Shown here one piece after another: positions 10,207 through 18,311 of a stretch of 40,436 bases of DNA. The notes beneath the pieces were generated by a model. That model had not been told where the DNA came from. It searched no databases and saw only the letters and a program-made list of their open reading frames with translations. Made by a program: the position numbers and the translations under genes. The DNA is from an uncultured Paracoccaceae bacterium (GTDB lineage Bacteria > Pseudomonadota > Alphaproteobacteria > Rhodobacterales > Rhodobacteraceae): contig CAKZXZ010000040.1 of assembly GCA_937883775.1 (NCBI GenBank), positions 1-40,436 on the forward strand, in the 5' to 3' direction. How positions within the stretch are numbered: the stretch's first letter is position 1; every line of letters begins with the position of its first letter.

Positions 10207-11372
10207 TCCAGATTGGCGATCAGACCTACGCGTTCAGCGATCCGCTGGTGATCGCGATCCTAGCCGGGGCAGGGGCGGTTCTGCTGATCTTGATCCTGCT
10301 TATCGTCGCGGTGCGCGCTGCGGGCCGCTCGGCTAAGCTCGCTGAACCACTGGCGCAGCAAATCGGTGTGCTGGGCCAGCGTGTTCAGATGCTGGGCGAC
10401 GGGCAGCAACAGCTCTCGGGTGGTTTGACCCATGTGTCAGAGGCGCAGGCGGCTGCGCAAAACAACATGCTGACCCTGATGGAGCAGCGTCTGGCGCAAG
10501 TGACCGAAAAGATGAATGAAAACCTGCAAGGCTCAGCGCGGCGCACCGCGCAGTCGCTGGGTGATTTGCAGCAACGGCTCCAGACAATCGACAAGGCGCA
10601 GGCCAATATCACCAAGCTCTCAGGCGATGTTTTAAGCCTTCAGGATATCCTGTCGAACAAGCAGACGCGCGGGGCGTTTGGGGAAATCCAGCTGCATGAC
10701 ATCGTCTCAAAAGCGCTGCCCAAAGACAGCTACAGCTTGCAGGCAACGCTTTCGAACGGGCGGCGTGCAGACTGTCTGATCCATCTGCCGAACCCGCCGG
10801 GGCCGATTGTGGTGGACAGTAAATTCCCGCTGGAAGCCTATGAGGCGCTGCGCAACGCGACCACAGATTGGGAGCTAAACGAGGCGGCAAAATTCCTGCG
10901 AACCTCGGTGAAAAAGCACATCAAGGATATTGCCGAGAAATACGTGATCGAAGGGGAAACCGCCGATGGGGCGCTGATGTTCCTGCCGTCCGAGGCGGTC
11001 TATGCCGAACTGCACGCCAATTTCCCCGAACTGGTGCGCGAAGGTTTTGCCGCGCGCGTTTGGATCGTGTCGCCGACGACCTGCATGGCGACGCTGAACA
11101 CGATGCGCGCGATCCTGAAAGATGCGCGGATGCGCGAGCAGGCCGGCGCCATCCGCAAAGAGCTGGGCTTGCTTTATGCCGATGTGGACCGGCTGGGCAC
11201 GCGGGTCGAGAATCTGGACCGGCATTTTGGCCAAGCCTCCAAAGATATCGCGGATATCAAAATCTCGGCTGACAAGGCGGGGCGTCGCGCAAAGCGGCTT
11301 GATAACTTCGATTTTGAGGAACTGGCCGAGGGTTCTGATAAGGTGGTCCAGTTGAAAGGCTCTGCCGAATAA
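10203..11372 (+). CDS. rmuC: DNA recombination protein RmuC
   Basis: 389-residue RmuC. A single N-terminal transmembrane helix (about residues 16–38) is followed by a long coiled coil (about 45–170, rich in Gln/Ala/Leu). The RmuC nuclease-fold domain then begins around [16 protein letters not shown] and includes [12 protein letters not shown] and [16 protein letters not shown]. RmuC limits sequence inversion at short inverted repeats, and its domain belongs to the PD-(D/E)XK superfamily. I place the start at ATG 10203, overlapping the mutL stop by four bases (ATGA), so it is expressed with mutL. That pairing groups two genome-stability functions in one transcript. Confidence 0.93.
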   Translation: MIQIGDQTYAFSDPLVIAILAGAGAVLLILILLIVAVRAAGRSAKLAEPLAQQIGVLGQRVQMLGDGQQQLSGGLTHVSEAQAAAQNNMLTLMEQRLAQVTEKMNENLQGSARRTAQSLGDLQQRLQTIDKAQANITKLSGDVLSLQDILSNKQTRGAFGEIQLHDIVSKALPKDSYSLQATLSNGRRADCLIHLPNPPGPIVVDSKFPLEAYEALRNATTDWELNEAAKFLRTSVKKHIKDIAEKYVIEGETADGALMFLPSEAVYAELHANFPELVREGFAARVWIVSPTTCMATLNTMRAILKDARMREQAGAIRKELGLLYADVDRLGTRVENLDRHFGQASKDIADIKISADKAGRRAKRLDNFDFEELAEGSDKVVQLKGSAE

Positions 11373-11397
11373 GGCCCAGCCCCTAAGGACCAAAGCC

Positions 11398-11853
11398 ATG
11401 CCGATCATCAAGTTGGCCGACGCGCCTGTTGAGGAAATGACCCCCTAAAACGCGGATGAGCTTGGGCCTTACCGCGCGCATCTGCTGAGTGATGCAGGCG
11501 AACTGACCCAATTCGGCGCACTCATAGAGGTTTTGGCGCCGGGCTCCCGCTCATCAGACAAGCATTATCACAGCTCGCAAGACGAGTTCGTCTATGTGCT
11601 TGAGGGGACCGTGACCTTGCATGAGGGCGACAGCGTCCTGGACATGGGTGCGGGTGATGCAGCCACGTTTAAGTCTGGTGTGCCGCTGGCGCATTGTCTT
11701 GAGAACCGTTCTTCGGCACCCGCGACCTATCTTGTGGTTGGAACACGGTCCGGCAATGACGTTGTTCGGTATGCAGACAAGGACAAGGTGCTGACGGTCA
11801 AGGACGGGGTGCGGACCCTAACCAACCGTGCGGGCAATCCGATCCCGGAATGA
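11398..11853 (+). pseudogene. Cupin-domain protein gene interrupted by an in-frame stop
   Basis: Reading from ATG 11398 gives MPIIKLADAPVEEMTP, then TAA at 11446–11448. The same frame then continues without interruption to 11853 through a cupin fold with HYHSSQDEFVYVLEG (metal-ligand His/Glu motif) and a GDAATFKSGVPLAHCLENRS second motif. Both flanks read as one normal small cupin protein of about 150 residues, so a single base change (CAA to TAA would suffice) has broken the gene. The next in-frame start candidate is TTG 11533, with an AGAGG only two to three bases upstream, and it would lose the first 45 codons. Alternatives are recent inactivation, a sequencing error, or a shortened but translated product. 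Confidence 0.8.
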
Positions 11854-11876
11854 AAAAGGCGGGGACAGTTCCCGCC
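11853..11876 (-). terminator. Rho-independent terminator of rpoE–chrR
   Basis: On the minus strand GGCGGG (11876–11871) and CCCGCC (11863–11858) form a six-base stem with a seven-base loop, followed by TTTTT (11857–11853). It lies 28 bases after the chrR stop and overlaps the end of the convergent cupin reading frame. Confidence 0.8.
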
Positions 11877-11903
11877 TCAAATCTTTGCGTTATGCTGTAA
11901 GCG

Positions 11904-12563
11904 TCAAATCCGCAGGAAAGGCTGCGCAATGCGCGGGATCAGCGAGTTGAACTTGAGCGGCGCATCAGTTGCCGTCAGGCAGATGCAATCCTCACCCTCT
12001 TCCGCAACAGGGTGGTGGTGCAATTCCTGGTCTGCGATCTCGATATCTCCGCGTGCAAAGCGGCCATCTTCATCGCTGAACGCACCCTGCAGGACCAGCG
12101 TCATCTCTTTACCCTTGTGCGAGTGATCGGGCATCGCGACACCAGCCGGGATGTAAAGCAACCGAACCGATGCTTCCTTGGATGTCTTCAGAACGGCCTG
12201 TTTCACACCCATCCCAACGCTGCGCCACTCTACGCTGTCAGCATCGCCGCCGACGTAATCCTGCAATGGCGCCGGGAAAATACCGGGCTTGCGTGCGTGC
12301 ATTGTCTTGATGGCATCTTTGGGCATTTCGCTAATCAGCTTCAGCGTCGCTTTCAGCGCACCGTCAGAAATCGTGACAACTTCCTGATCTTCAAGAACAG
12401 CACCGCCAAGAGCGTCATAGCTATCCGCAGCTGCGCGGCATTCGTCACATAGCGAAATATGCGTCGCAACGACAAGATTGAAGGCTTCCGGAAGCGTCCC
12501 GGCCGAATAAGCCATCAGAATCTCATCTGTCAGATGATGTTTGATCTTTTCCATTCCACTCAC
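11904..12563 (-). CDS. chrR: Zinc anti-sigma factor ChrR
   Basis: ChrR binds and silences the ECF sigma factor RpoE until singlet oxygen or organic hydroperoxides trigger its turnover. The N-terminal zinc anti-sigma domain carries the ligands His10, His35, Cys39 and Cys42 (ATHISLCDEC). The C-terminal cupin domain keeps the metal ligands in PDHSHKGKEMTLVLQG and ELHHHPV. The protein ends AQPFLRI, close to the R. sphaeroides protein as I remember it. Counting from GTG 12563 gives 219 residues and a GTGA overlap with the rpoE stop. ATG 12554 would give 216 residues and is an equally plausible start. Cytoplasmic, cotranscribed and translationally coupled with rpoE, giving the stoichiometry needed for control. 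Confidence 0.95.
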   Translation of the reverse strand: MSGMEKIKHHLTDEILMAYSAGTLPEAFNLVVATHISLCDECRAAADSYDALGGAVLEDQEVVTISDGALKATLKLISEMPKDAIKTMHARKPGIFPAPLQDYVGGDADSVEWRSVGMGVKQAVLKTSKEASVRLLYIPAGVAMPDHSHKGKEMTLVLQGAFSDEDGRFARGDIEIADQELHHHPVAEEGEDCICLTATDAPLKFNSLIPRIAQPFLRI

Positions 12564-13111
12564 TTCATCGCGTGACGCAATCTCTCAAGCGCCAACCTAA
12601 TCCGGGACTTGATTGTGCCAAGGGGCAGGCCTGTTTCATCAGCGATTTCGCTATGCGACAAATCGCCGAAATAGGCGCGTTCAATCAGTTCCCTCTGTTT
12701 CTCCGGCAGCTCAGACATCGCCTGAGCCAGTTTGTCTGTCTCTTGTTGCAGGGCCAGAACATCTTCCTGATCCGGCTCCGCCTCAGGGCCCCATGTCAGA
12801 TCCTCGGGCTCGGGCCGCCGCTGCTTGCGGAATGCATCGATCTTGCGGTTTCGGGCAATCGTGAAAATCCACGTTGCCACACTCGCCCGCGAGGGATCGA
12901 ACATATGGGCCTTGTGCCAGAGGGTCGCCATGACCTCCTGAGCGATTTCTTCCGCGAGGGTGTCATTCGCCCCCGACTTCATCAAAAACGCTTTCACTCT
13001 TGGGGCAAAATGCGCGAATAGCTCGGCAAAAGCCGATTGATCTTGCGCGGCTTGGATACGCTCCATTTGTGCGATCCACGGCCCTTGTTCCAGCGTTTCG
13101 TTGACAGACAC
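12560..13111 (-). CDS. rpoE: ECF sigma factor RpoE (singlet-oxygen response)
   Basis: Sigma factor directing the response to singlet oxygen, paired with ChrR. Region 2 includes EEIAQEVMATLWHKAHMFDPSRAS and ATWIFTIARNRKIDAFRK. Region 4 ends with LPEKQRELIERAYFGDLSHSEIADETGLPLGTIKSRIR, an intact helix-turn-helix. The frame is open to ATG 13216, but the predicted RpoE-type promoter (13221–13250) would start transcription on that codon. I therefore prefer GTG 13111, giving 183 residues, close to the usual length. ATG 13066 is a shorter option. The extra N-terminal residues of the long form show no family similarity. Together with the divergent operon it forms the R. sphaeroides RSP1087–1093-like arrangement. 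Confidence 0.93.
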   Translation of the reverse strand: MSVNETLEQGPWIAQMERIQAAQDQSAFAELFAHFAPRVKAFLMKSGANDTLAEEIAQEVMATLWHKAHMFDPSRASVATWIFTIARNRKIDAFRKQRRPEPEDLTWGPEAEPDQEDVLALQQETDKLAQAMSELPEKQRELIERAYFGDLSHSEIADETGLPLGTIKSRIRLALERLRHAMK

Positions 13112-13220
13112 TTGTCCACTTTCGATGACACGGATACGTTGTCCCGCGTTAGCACCATATGGGATCGGGGGCAGGTTTGCACCCTTTTCCTCGGCAGACT
13201 GAATGCCCGTTAACATGTGA

Positions 13221-13250
13221 GAGATACGAGGTGTGGCTTAGGTTGGATCA
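13221..13250 (-). promoter_or_regulatory. RpoE-type autoregulatory promoter of rpoE–chrR
   Basis: On the minus strand TGATCC (13250–13245) is followed, after 18 bases, by TATCTC (13226–13221). TGATCC is the -35 element I recall for R. sphaeroides RpoE promoters. Expected transcription would begin near 13214, leaving about 100 bases of leader before GTG 13111. The -10 assignment is less certain than the -35. Confidence 0.65.
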
Positions 13251-13336
13251 CATGAGGGTGATATTTTTTTCTCATCCGCTGCCAACGTCGAACCGTACTG
13301 CAATATAACGGTTTTGAGACGACGGAGAAACATTCC

Positions 13337-14635
13337 ATGCCATTTGAAACGCCGGCCCACGCGCCGAAGAAGATCGCTGTCATCGGGGCGGGGATTTCGG
13401 GCATGGGCGCTGCGCACATGCTGGCTGACACGCACCACGTCGTCCTTTACGAGGCCGAGCCGCGCCTTGGTGGCCATGCGCGGACGCTTATTGCAGGCAA
13501 ACGGGGGGATCAGCCGGTAGATACCGGGTTTCTTGTCTTTAACTACGTGAATTACCCGCATCTGGTGAAGCTTTTTGAAAAGCTCGACGTGCCGGTTGTT
13601 GAAAGCAATATGAGCTTTGGCGTGTCTATCGGCGGCGGCGCGCTGGAATATGCGCTGAACTCACTCGATACTTTGTTTGCGCAGCGGCGCAATCTCGTCA
13701 GTCCCAAATACCTTGGCATGGTTCGCGATATCTTTCGGTTCAACAAGAACGCCCTGCGGATTGCGCAGGACAAGGATCTGACAGTTGGCCAGTTTCTAGA
13801 TGTGCTGGGAACGGGCGACTGGTTTCGGGACAAATATCTTTTGCCGTTCTCAGGCGCGATCTGGTCGATGCCTGTTGAAGACGTCCTGGATTTTCCGGCC
13901 CATGCGATGATCCAGTTCTTCGAAAACCACGCTTTGCTGAACCACACCGGTCAGCATCAATGGTTTACGGTGCAAGACGGCTCGATCCAGTATGTGAACC
14001 GGCTTGAAGCAGCGATGACGGCGCAAGGCGTCGAGATCCGTTTGGCCGCTCCGATCGATGCTGTGAAGCGCGACGCGACGGGTGTGCATGTCAAAGCCAA
14101 AGGGGGCGACTGGGAGCTTTTTGACGAGGTCGTCTTTGCCACCCATTCGGATGACAGTCTGGGCATGTTGGCCGATCCATCACCTCAGGAACAGGCAACA
14201 CTGGGCGCTGTGAAATACCAGCCCAATGACGTGGTTCTGCATTGCGACACCAACATCATGCCGCAGGCCCGCAAGGTGTGGTCATCATGGAACTACACCG
14301 AAGGCTACGCCAAGCAGACCGACCGGATCGACCTGACCTACTGGATCAACAGCTTGCAGCCGATCCCGATGGATGATCTGCATTTTGTGACGCTCAACAG
14401 CACCCGCACGATCCGGGAAGAGTGCATCTACGACCAGACCGTTTTGCGTCATCCGGTCTATGACATGCCTGCGCTGAATGCCCAGAAGGTGATCGCCAAG
14501 ACAAACGGCACCAACCGCACCTGGTTCTGCGGGGCATGGATGAAGAACGGGTTCCACGAGGATGGCCTTTCAAGTGCTGTCGATGTCGTCGAGGCGATGA
14601 ACCGCGCAGCGCCTGCCGCTGTCGCAGCGCAGTGA
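13337..14635 (+). CDS. FAD-dependent amine-oxidase-fold protein (RSP1091/UfaD-like)
   Basis: 432-residue flavoprotein. The N-terminal dinucleotide fold reads KIAVIGAGISGMGAA, followed by YEAEPRLGGHART and DTGFLVFN, typical of the NAD(P)/FAD amine-oxidase/desaturase group. No signal peptide is present. It is the first gene of a five-gene operon divergent from rpoE–chrR, in the same order I recall for R. sphaeroides RSP1091–RSP1087. There RSP1091 and RSP1090 are required for furan fatty acid formation on membrane phospholipids (UfaD desaturase, UfaO oxygenation), so a lipid-chain desaturase role is the best guess. The methylase (UfaM/CfaA) is not in this window. A GGAG at 13324 serves as ribosome binding site. 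It overlaps the DUF1365 gene by four bases. Confidence 0.85.
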   Translation: MPFETPAHAPKKIAVIGAGISGMGAAHMLADTHHVVLYEAEPRLGGHARTLIAGKRGDQPVDTGFLVFNYVNYPHLVKLFEKLDVPVVESNMSFGVSIGGGALEYALNSLDTLFAQRRNLVSPKYLGMVRDIFRFNKNALRIAQDKDLTVGQFLDVLGTGDWFRDKYLLPFSGAIWSMPVEDVLDFPAHAMIQFFENHALLNHTGQHQWFTVQDGSIQYVNRLEAAMTAQGVEIRLAAPIDAVKRDATGVHVKAKGGDWELFDEVVFATHSDDSLGMLADPSPQEQATLGAVKYQPNDVVLHCDTNIMPQARKVWSSWNYTEGYAKQTDRIDLTYWINSLQPIPMDDLHFVTLNSTRTIREECIYDQTVLRHPVYDMPALNAQKVIAKTNGTNRTWFCGAWMKNGFHEDGLSSAVDVVEAMNRAAPAAVAAQ

Positions 14636-15387
14636 ACAGGATCGATCATATCCCCGGTGAGACCTTTCACGGTCGACGCGGCGCGATTGAAAACGCGTTT
14701 CGCTATACGATTGACTACGTGATGCTTGAGCCCGAGGTGCATGCCCCCACGCCCACGCTTTTCTCGCGCAACAAAGGCAATCTGACCGCATTGCTGGACA
14801 GCGACCATGGCGGACCGCCCAAAGAGGGTCGCGGTGCGGCGTGGGTGCGCGATGTGCTGGCCTCCCATAATCTTGATCTGACAGGGCGTGTGCTATTGCT
14901 CGCCCAGCCACGTGTGATGGGGCATGTCTTTAACCCGGTCAGTTTCTGGCTTTGCCATGATACCAAGGACCGGATGTGCGCCGTGATTGCCGAGGTCTCC
15001 AATACCTTTGGCGACCGGCACTCGTATCTGTGCCACCACGATGACCTGCGCGAGATCACGCGAGAGGATACGCTGCAGGCGGCCAAGATTTTCCATGTCT
15101 CGCCGTTTCAGCAGATCGAAGGCGGCTACACGTTCCGCTTTGATATCCGCGACGATAAAATCGGCATCTGGATCGATTATATGGCGGGCAATGGGGGGCT
15201 GATTGCAACACTGACGGGCAAGCGCGTTCCGCTGACCAACACGGGCATCGTCAAAGCCTGCCTGCGCCGTCCTTTCGGGTCGCGTCGCGTGCTGGGTTTG
15301 ATCCATTGGCAAGCGCTCAAGCTGTGGGCAAAGGGTGCGCGGTACAACGTGCGGCCCGAGCCCCCCGCACAAGACGTCTCAAAATGA
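14632..15387 (+). CDS. DUF1365 family protein (RSP1090-like)
   Basis: 251-residue protein starting at GTG 14632, which overlaps the stop of the preceding flavoprotein gene (GTGA). Family features visible are HGRRGAIENAFRYTIDYVML near the N-terminus, RVMGHVFNPVSFWLCHD, AEVSNTFGDRHSYL and the FHVSPFQQIEGGYTFRF stretch. DUF1365 members nearly always accompany an FAD amine-oxidase-like protein, and often a cyclopropane-fatty-acid-synthase homologue. This matches a joint role in modifying phospholipid acyl chains. In R. sphaeroides the equivalent gene is needed for furan fatty acids. The reaction performed by this subunit is inferred from that context, not from catalytic motifs. Confidence 0.85.
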   Translation: MNRIDHIPGETFHGRRGAIENAFRYTIDYVMLEPEVHAPTPTLFSRNKGNLTALLDSDHGGPPKEGRGAAWVRDVLASHNLDLTGRVLLLAQPRVMGHVFNPVSFWLCHDTKDRMCAVIAEVSNTFGDRHSYLCHHDDLREITREDTLQAAKIFHVSPFQQIEGGYTFRFDIRDDKIGIWIDYMAGNGGLIATLTGKRVPLTNTGIVKACLRRPFGSRRVLGLIHWQALKLWAKGARYNVRPEPPAQDVSK

Positions 15388-16625
15388 CCAGCCTGACCGC
15401 AACAGCCCGGTCAGAGCGTCTTCCGGCCTATTCGCTTTTCGCGATGATCCTGTCCGGTGCAGGTCTGCCGATTTATATCTACGCGCCGAAATTCTATGCC
15501 GACAACTTTGGCGTGAGCCTGACCGCTTTGGGGGCTGTGCTGTTTGGTCTGCGCCTGTTTGATGTCGTGCAGGACCCTGTTTTGGGGTGGTTGTCTGAAC
15601 GGCTGGGGGAGGCGCGTCGCCTGGCTGTCTGGATCGGGGCGACCGTCTTGGCGGTGTCTATGATTGGCCTTTTTGCAATCGCACCACCGATCGCACCGTT
15701 GCTGTGGTTCGCGTTGACGATCACAGGGCTTTTCTCGGCGTTCAGCTTTCTGAGCATCAATTTCTACGCGCAAGGTGTCGGCAAGGCCGAGAGCGTGCGG
15801 GGCAGCCACATGCGGCTTGCCGCATGGCGGGAAACCGGCGCGCTTTTGGGCGTGTGCATCGCGGCCGTCGCGCCGACACTGCTGGCCGATTACGTGGATC
15901 AGCCGTTTGCCATCTTCGCCTATAGTTTTGCCGTTATCACGGTGCTGGCGGCCATTGCCATGCTCCCCGAATGGCGCGGCAGCGTCACGAACGAGCCTTC
16001 GCCCATCCGCGAGATCCTGGCCGACAAGCTGGCGCGCCGCCTGCTGATCCTGGCCTTGGTCAATGCAGCGCCACTGGCCGTTTCTTCGACGCTGTTTCTG
16101 TTCTACGTCGAAAGCCGTCTGAACGCGCCTGGCATGGAAGGCCCGCTTTTGGTGCTGTTCTTTCTGGCCGCCGCCGCATCCAGCCCGTTTTGGTCATGGC
16201 TTGCTGGCAAGATAGGCCCGCGCTACGCGCTTTTGTCGGCGATGATGCTTGCGATTGCGTCCTTTGCCTTCGTGCTGACGCTTGGCGAGGGAGACATAAC
16301 GGCCTTTGCGATTATCTGCGTTCTGTCTGGTGCCACCATCGGCGCGGACCTGACGCTTTTGCCGGCGCTTTTTGCAAAGCGCATGGCAAGCGTGTCGCCA
16401 AATGGCGGGCAGGGCTTTGGCCTTTGGTCCCTTGTTTCGAAGTTTACCCTCGCTTTTGCGGCAGCAGCGCTACTTCCCATCCTAGAAGCCAATGGATTCA
16501 GCGCTGGAGACGCCAACTCCGACACGGCGCTGGCCACATTAACGTACCTTTACGCTCTGGTGCCCTGTGCACTGAAACTCATTGCCGTCGCGTTGTTGGC
16601 GGCCACACCTTTGGAAGAAGGCTAA
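15384..16625 (+). CDS. GPH/MelB-type MFS transporter (RSP1089-like)
   Basis: 413-residue membrane protein with about twelve hydrophobic helices. The loop after the second helix has RLFDVVQDPVLGWLSERLG, the signature of the glycoside-pentoside-hexuronide:cation symporter family. It is the third gene in the RpoE-linked operon, overlapping DUF1365 by four bases (ATGA). Despite the family name, a sugar substrate is unlikely in this context. Export, import or flipping of a lipid-derived compound is possible but unproven. The start ATG 15384 was chosen for the overlap and because the first helix begins soon after. Confidence 0.85.
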   Translation: MTSLTATARSERLPAYSLFAMILSGAGLPIYIYAPKFYADNFGVSLTALGAVLFGLRLFDVVQDPVLGWLSERLGEARRLAVWIGATVLAVSMIGLFAIAPPIAPLLWFALTITGLFSAFSFLSINFYAQGVGKAESVRGSHMRLAAWRETGALLGVCIAAVAPTLLADYVDQPFAIFAYSFAVITVLAAIAMLPEWRGSVTNEPSPIREILADKLARRLLILALVNAAPLAVSSTLFLFYVESRLNAPGMEGPLLVLFFLAAAASSPFWSWLAGKIGPRYALLSAMMLAIASFAFVLTLGEGDITAFAIICVLSGATIGADLTLLPALFAKRMASVSPNGGQGFGLWSLVSKFTLAFAAAALLPILEANGFSAGDANSDTALATLTYLYALVPCALKLIAVALLAATPLEEG

Positions 16626-16630
16626 GACCC

Positions 16631-17194
16631 ATGGATTATGTGATCTACATCCTCCTCGGCAGTGCTCTTGTGCTTGCGATGGTGCTTTTGAAGAACCGTT
16701 TCCTCTCCTTCAAGGCGCAAAGCCCGACGGATTACGACGGCCTGGGTCCGCAGTTCGATATCCGCGAACAGCTGTCTGGCCCGATCATTTGCGAAGGCGT
16801 GATTTATGGGCCCACGGGCCGTGTGTCGTCGCGCTTTGTGGCTGACTTCGATGCCGAGTGGAACGGCAATGTCGGAACTATGAAGGAAGTCTTCCGTTAT
16901 GACAGTGGCAGCACGCAAGAGCGCCAATGGACCCTCACGCTGGGCAATGACGGATCGATCAAGGCCGAAGCGCCTGATGTGATCGGCGCTGGTCGTGGCA
17001 AGCAGCAGGGCTCAGCGGTGCAGTTGAACTACAAGATCAAGCTGTCGGATGACGCGGGCGGGCATGTGCTGGACACGACCGACTGGATGTATCTGGTCGA
17101 AAACGGGTCGATCATGAACCGCAGCCAGTTTCGTAAATTTGGGTTCAAAGTAGCCGAATTGGTCGCGACGATGAGGAAAAAGGAAACGACGTGA
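16631..17194 (+). CDS. DUF3833 family protein (RSP1088-like)
   Basis: 187-residue protein with one N-terminal hydrophobic helix (about residues 3–19) and no lipobox, so it is probably membrane-anchored. The remainder is a beta-rich domain with FDIREQLSGPIICEGVIYGPTGRVSSRF, matching the DUF3833 family, whose function is unknown. It lies five bases after the GPH transporter gene and overlaps the SDR gene by four bases. The fold may be lipocalin-like, but that is inference. Its consistent company with the fatty-acid-modifying flavoprotein suggests a role in handling the modified lipid or its product. Confidence 0.8.
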   Translation: MDYVIYILLGSALVLAMVLLKNRFLSFKAQSPTDYDGLGPQFDIREQLSGPIICEGVIYGPTGRVSSRFVADFDAEWNGNVGTMKEVFRYDSGSTQERQWTLTLGNDGSIKAEAPDVIGAGRGKQQGSAVQLNYKIKLSDDAGGHVLDTTDWMYLVENGSIMNRSQFRKFGFKVAELVATMRKKETT

Positions 17195-17922
17195 AAGACT
17201 GGAACGGGAAGCGCTATTGGTTGGTCGGGGCAAGTGAGGGGCTTGGGCGATCTGTAGCGGAAGTGATGAGCCGTGCAGGCGTCGAGGTGATTGTGTCGGC
17301 CCGCTCGGAAGACCGGCTGAAAGAGCTGGTCGCAGATCTTCCCGGCAAGGCATCTTACGTCACGGTTGATGTATCGGACCGCGAAAGCGTTGAGGCTGCC
17401 GCGAAAGAGGTCGGCGAGATTGACGGCGTTGTCTTTCTGGCAGGGATCTACTGGCCGATGAAAGTTCACGAATGGGATATTCAGAAGGCCGAGACGATGG
17501 CCGATGTGAATTTCACCGGTGCATTCCGCGTCGTCGGGTCGGTCATCGGCGATATGCTGGAAAAAGACAAAGGCCATATCGTGCTGACCGGAAGCCTGTC
17601 CGGCTTTCGCGGTTTGCCAGGCACCGTGGGCTATGGTGCGTCCAAGGCGGGCGTGATGTATCTGGCCGAATCCATGCATGCCGATTTGCGCGGCACGGGG
17701 GTGAAGGTGCAGGTGGTGAACCCTGGCTTCATCAAGACACGGCTGACGGAAAAGAACGATTTCACGATGCCCTTCATCATGGAACCCGAAGAGGCCGCCA
17801 AGGAATTCTTTGAGCACATGAACGACGACAGCTTCAAGAAAAGCTTTCCGATGCTCTTTTCGTGGTTCTTCCGGGTCAGCCAATTTCTGCCCGACTGGCT
17901 CTATTACCGCATTTTCGCCTGA
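17191..17922 (+). CDS. Short-chain dehydrogenase/reductase (RSP1087-like)
   Basis: 243-residue classical SDR starting at GTG 17191 (GTGA overlap with the DUF3833 gene). The nucleotide-binding motif is GASEGLGRS, followed by NFTGA, the catalytic Ser in TGSLSG, and YxxxK in GYGASKAG. The C-terminal tail is rich in Phe, Trp and Tyr (SWFFRVSQFLPDWLYYRIFA) and may associate with membrane or lipid. It is the last gene of the five-gene operon; no terminator is evident after it. The substrate is unknown, and an oxidised lipid-derived carbonyl is a context-based guess. Confidence 0.9.
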   Translation: MKDWNGKRYWLVGASEGLGRSVAEVMSRAGVEVIVSARSEDRLKELVADLPGKASYVTVDVSDRESVEAAAKEVGEIDGVVFLAGIYWPMKVHEWDIQKAETMADVNFTGAFRVVGSVIGDMLEKDKGHIVLTGSLSGFRGLPGTVGYGASKAGVMYLAESMHADLRGTGVKVQVVNPGFIKTRLTEKNDFTMPFIMEPEEAAKEFFEHMNDDSFKKSFPMLFSWFFRVSQFLPDWLYYRIFA

Positions 17923-17993
17923 CGGCTTGTCCCAGATCAAACGCGGCGACGCAGCAGCGCGCTAGGGTTTGGTGACACACCCGGGAGGCCATC

Positions 17994-18311
17994 ATGCTTG
18001 ATATCAACACATCCAAGATCGCTCAGGTGATCCTTTATGCGCGCGAAATGGAGCGGGCAGAGCCAGAGTTGCGTGGGTTCATCGATAATCTGAATGAGGA
18101 CGAACTTGCCTCGCTGGTCGCAGTGATGTGGATCGGGCGCGACAGCTTTGACGCCGACGATCTGGAAGAAGCCAAAGCGACCGCGCGCGAAGAAGCCACG
18201 ACGCCAACGGCCGACTATCTTATGGGCACGCCGCATCTGGCCGACCATCTTGAGAACGGTCTGGATGCCTTGGGGATTAGCGCTTCGGACGCCGAAGACG
18301 ATCTGCTTTAG
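17994..18311 (+). CDS. DUF3775 family protein
   Basis: 105-residue acidic cytoplasmic protein with a strong GGGAGG ribosome binding site ahead of ATG 17994. The sequence has DELASLVAVMWIGRDSFD and ends with an acidic tail (SDAEDDLL), features of the alphaproteobacterial DUF3775 family. Function is unknown; no catalytic or metal motif is apparent. It is 71 bases after the RpoE-linked operon, and its stop overlaps by four bases the stop of the convergent saccharopine dehydrogenase gene. Whether it belongs to the upstream transcript cannot be decided. Confidence 0.75.
   Translation: MLDINTSKIAQVILYAREMERAEPELRGFIDNLNEDELASLVAVMWIGRDSFDADDLEEAKATAREEATTPTADYLMGTPHLADHLENGLDALGISASDAEDDLL

Noticed and set aside
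13337-17922. Horizontal acquisition of the FAD–DUF1365–GPH–DUF3833–SDR operon
   Set aside because: Composition resembles neighbours and the arrangement with rpoE–chrR is the ancestral-looking order known from R. sphaeroides; no mobile-element traces.
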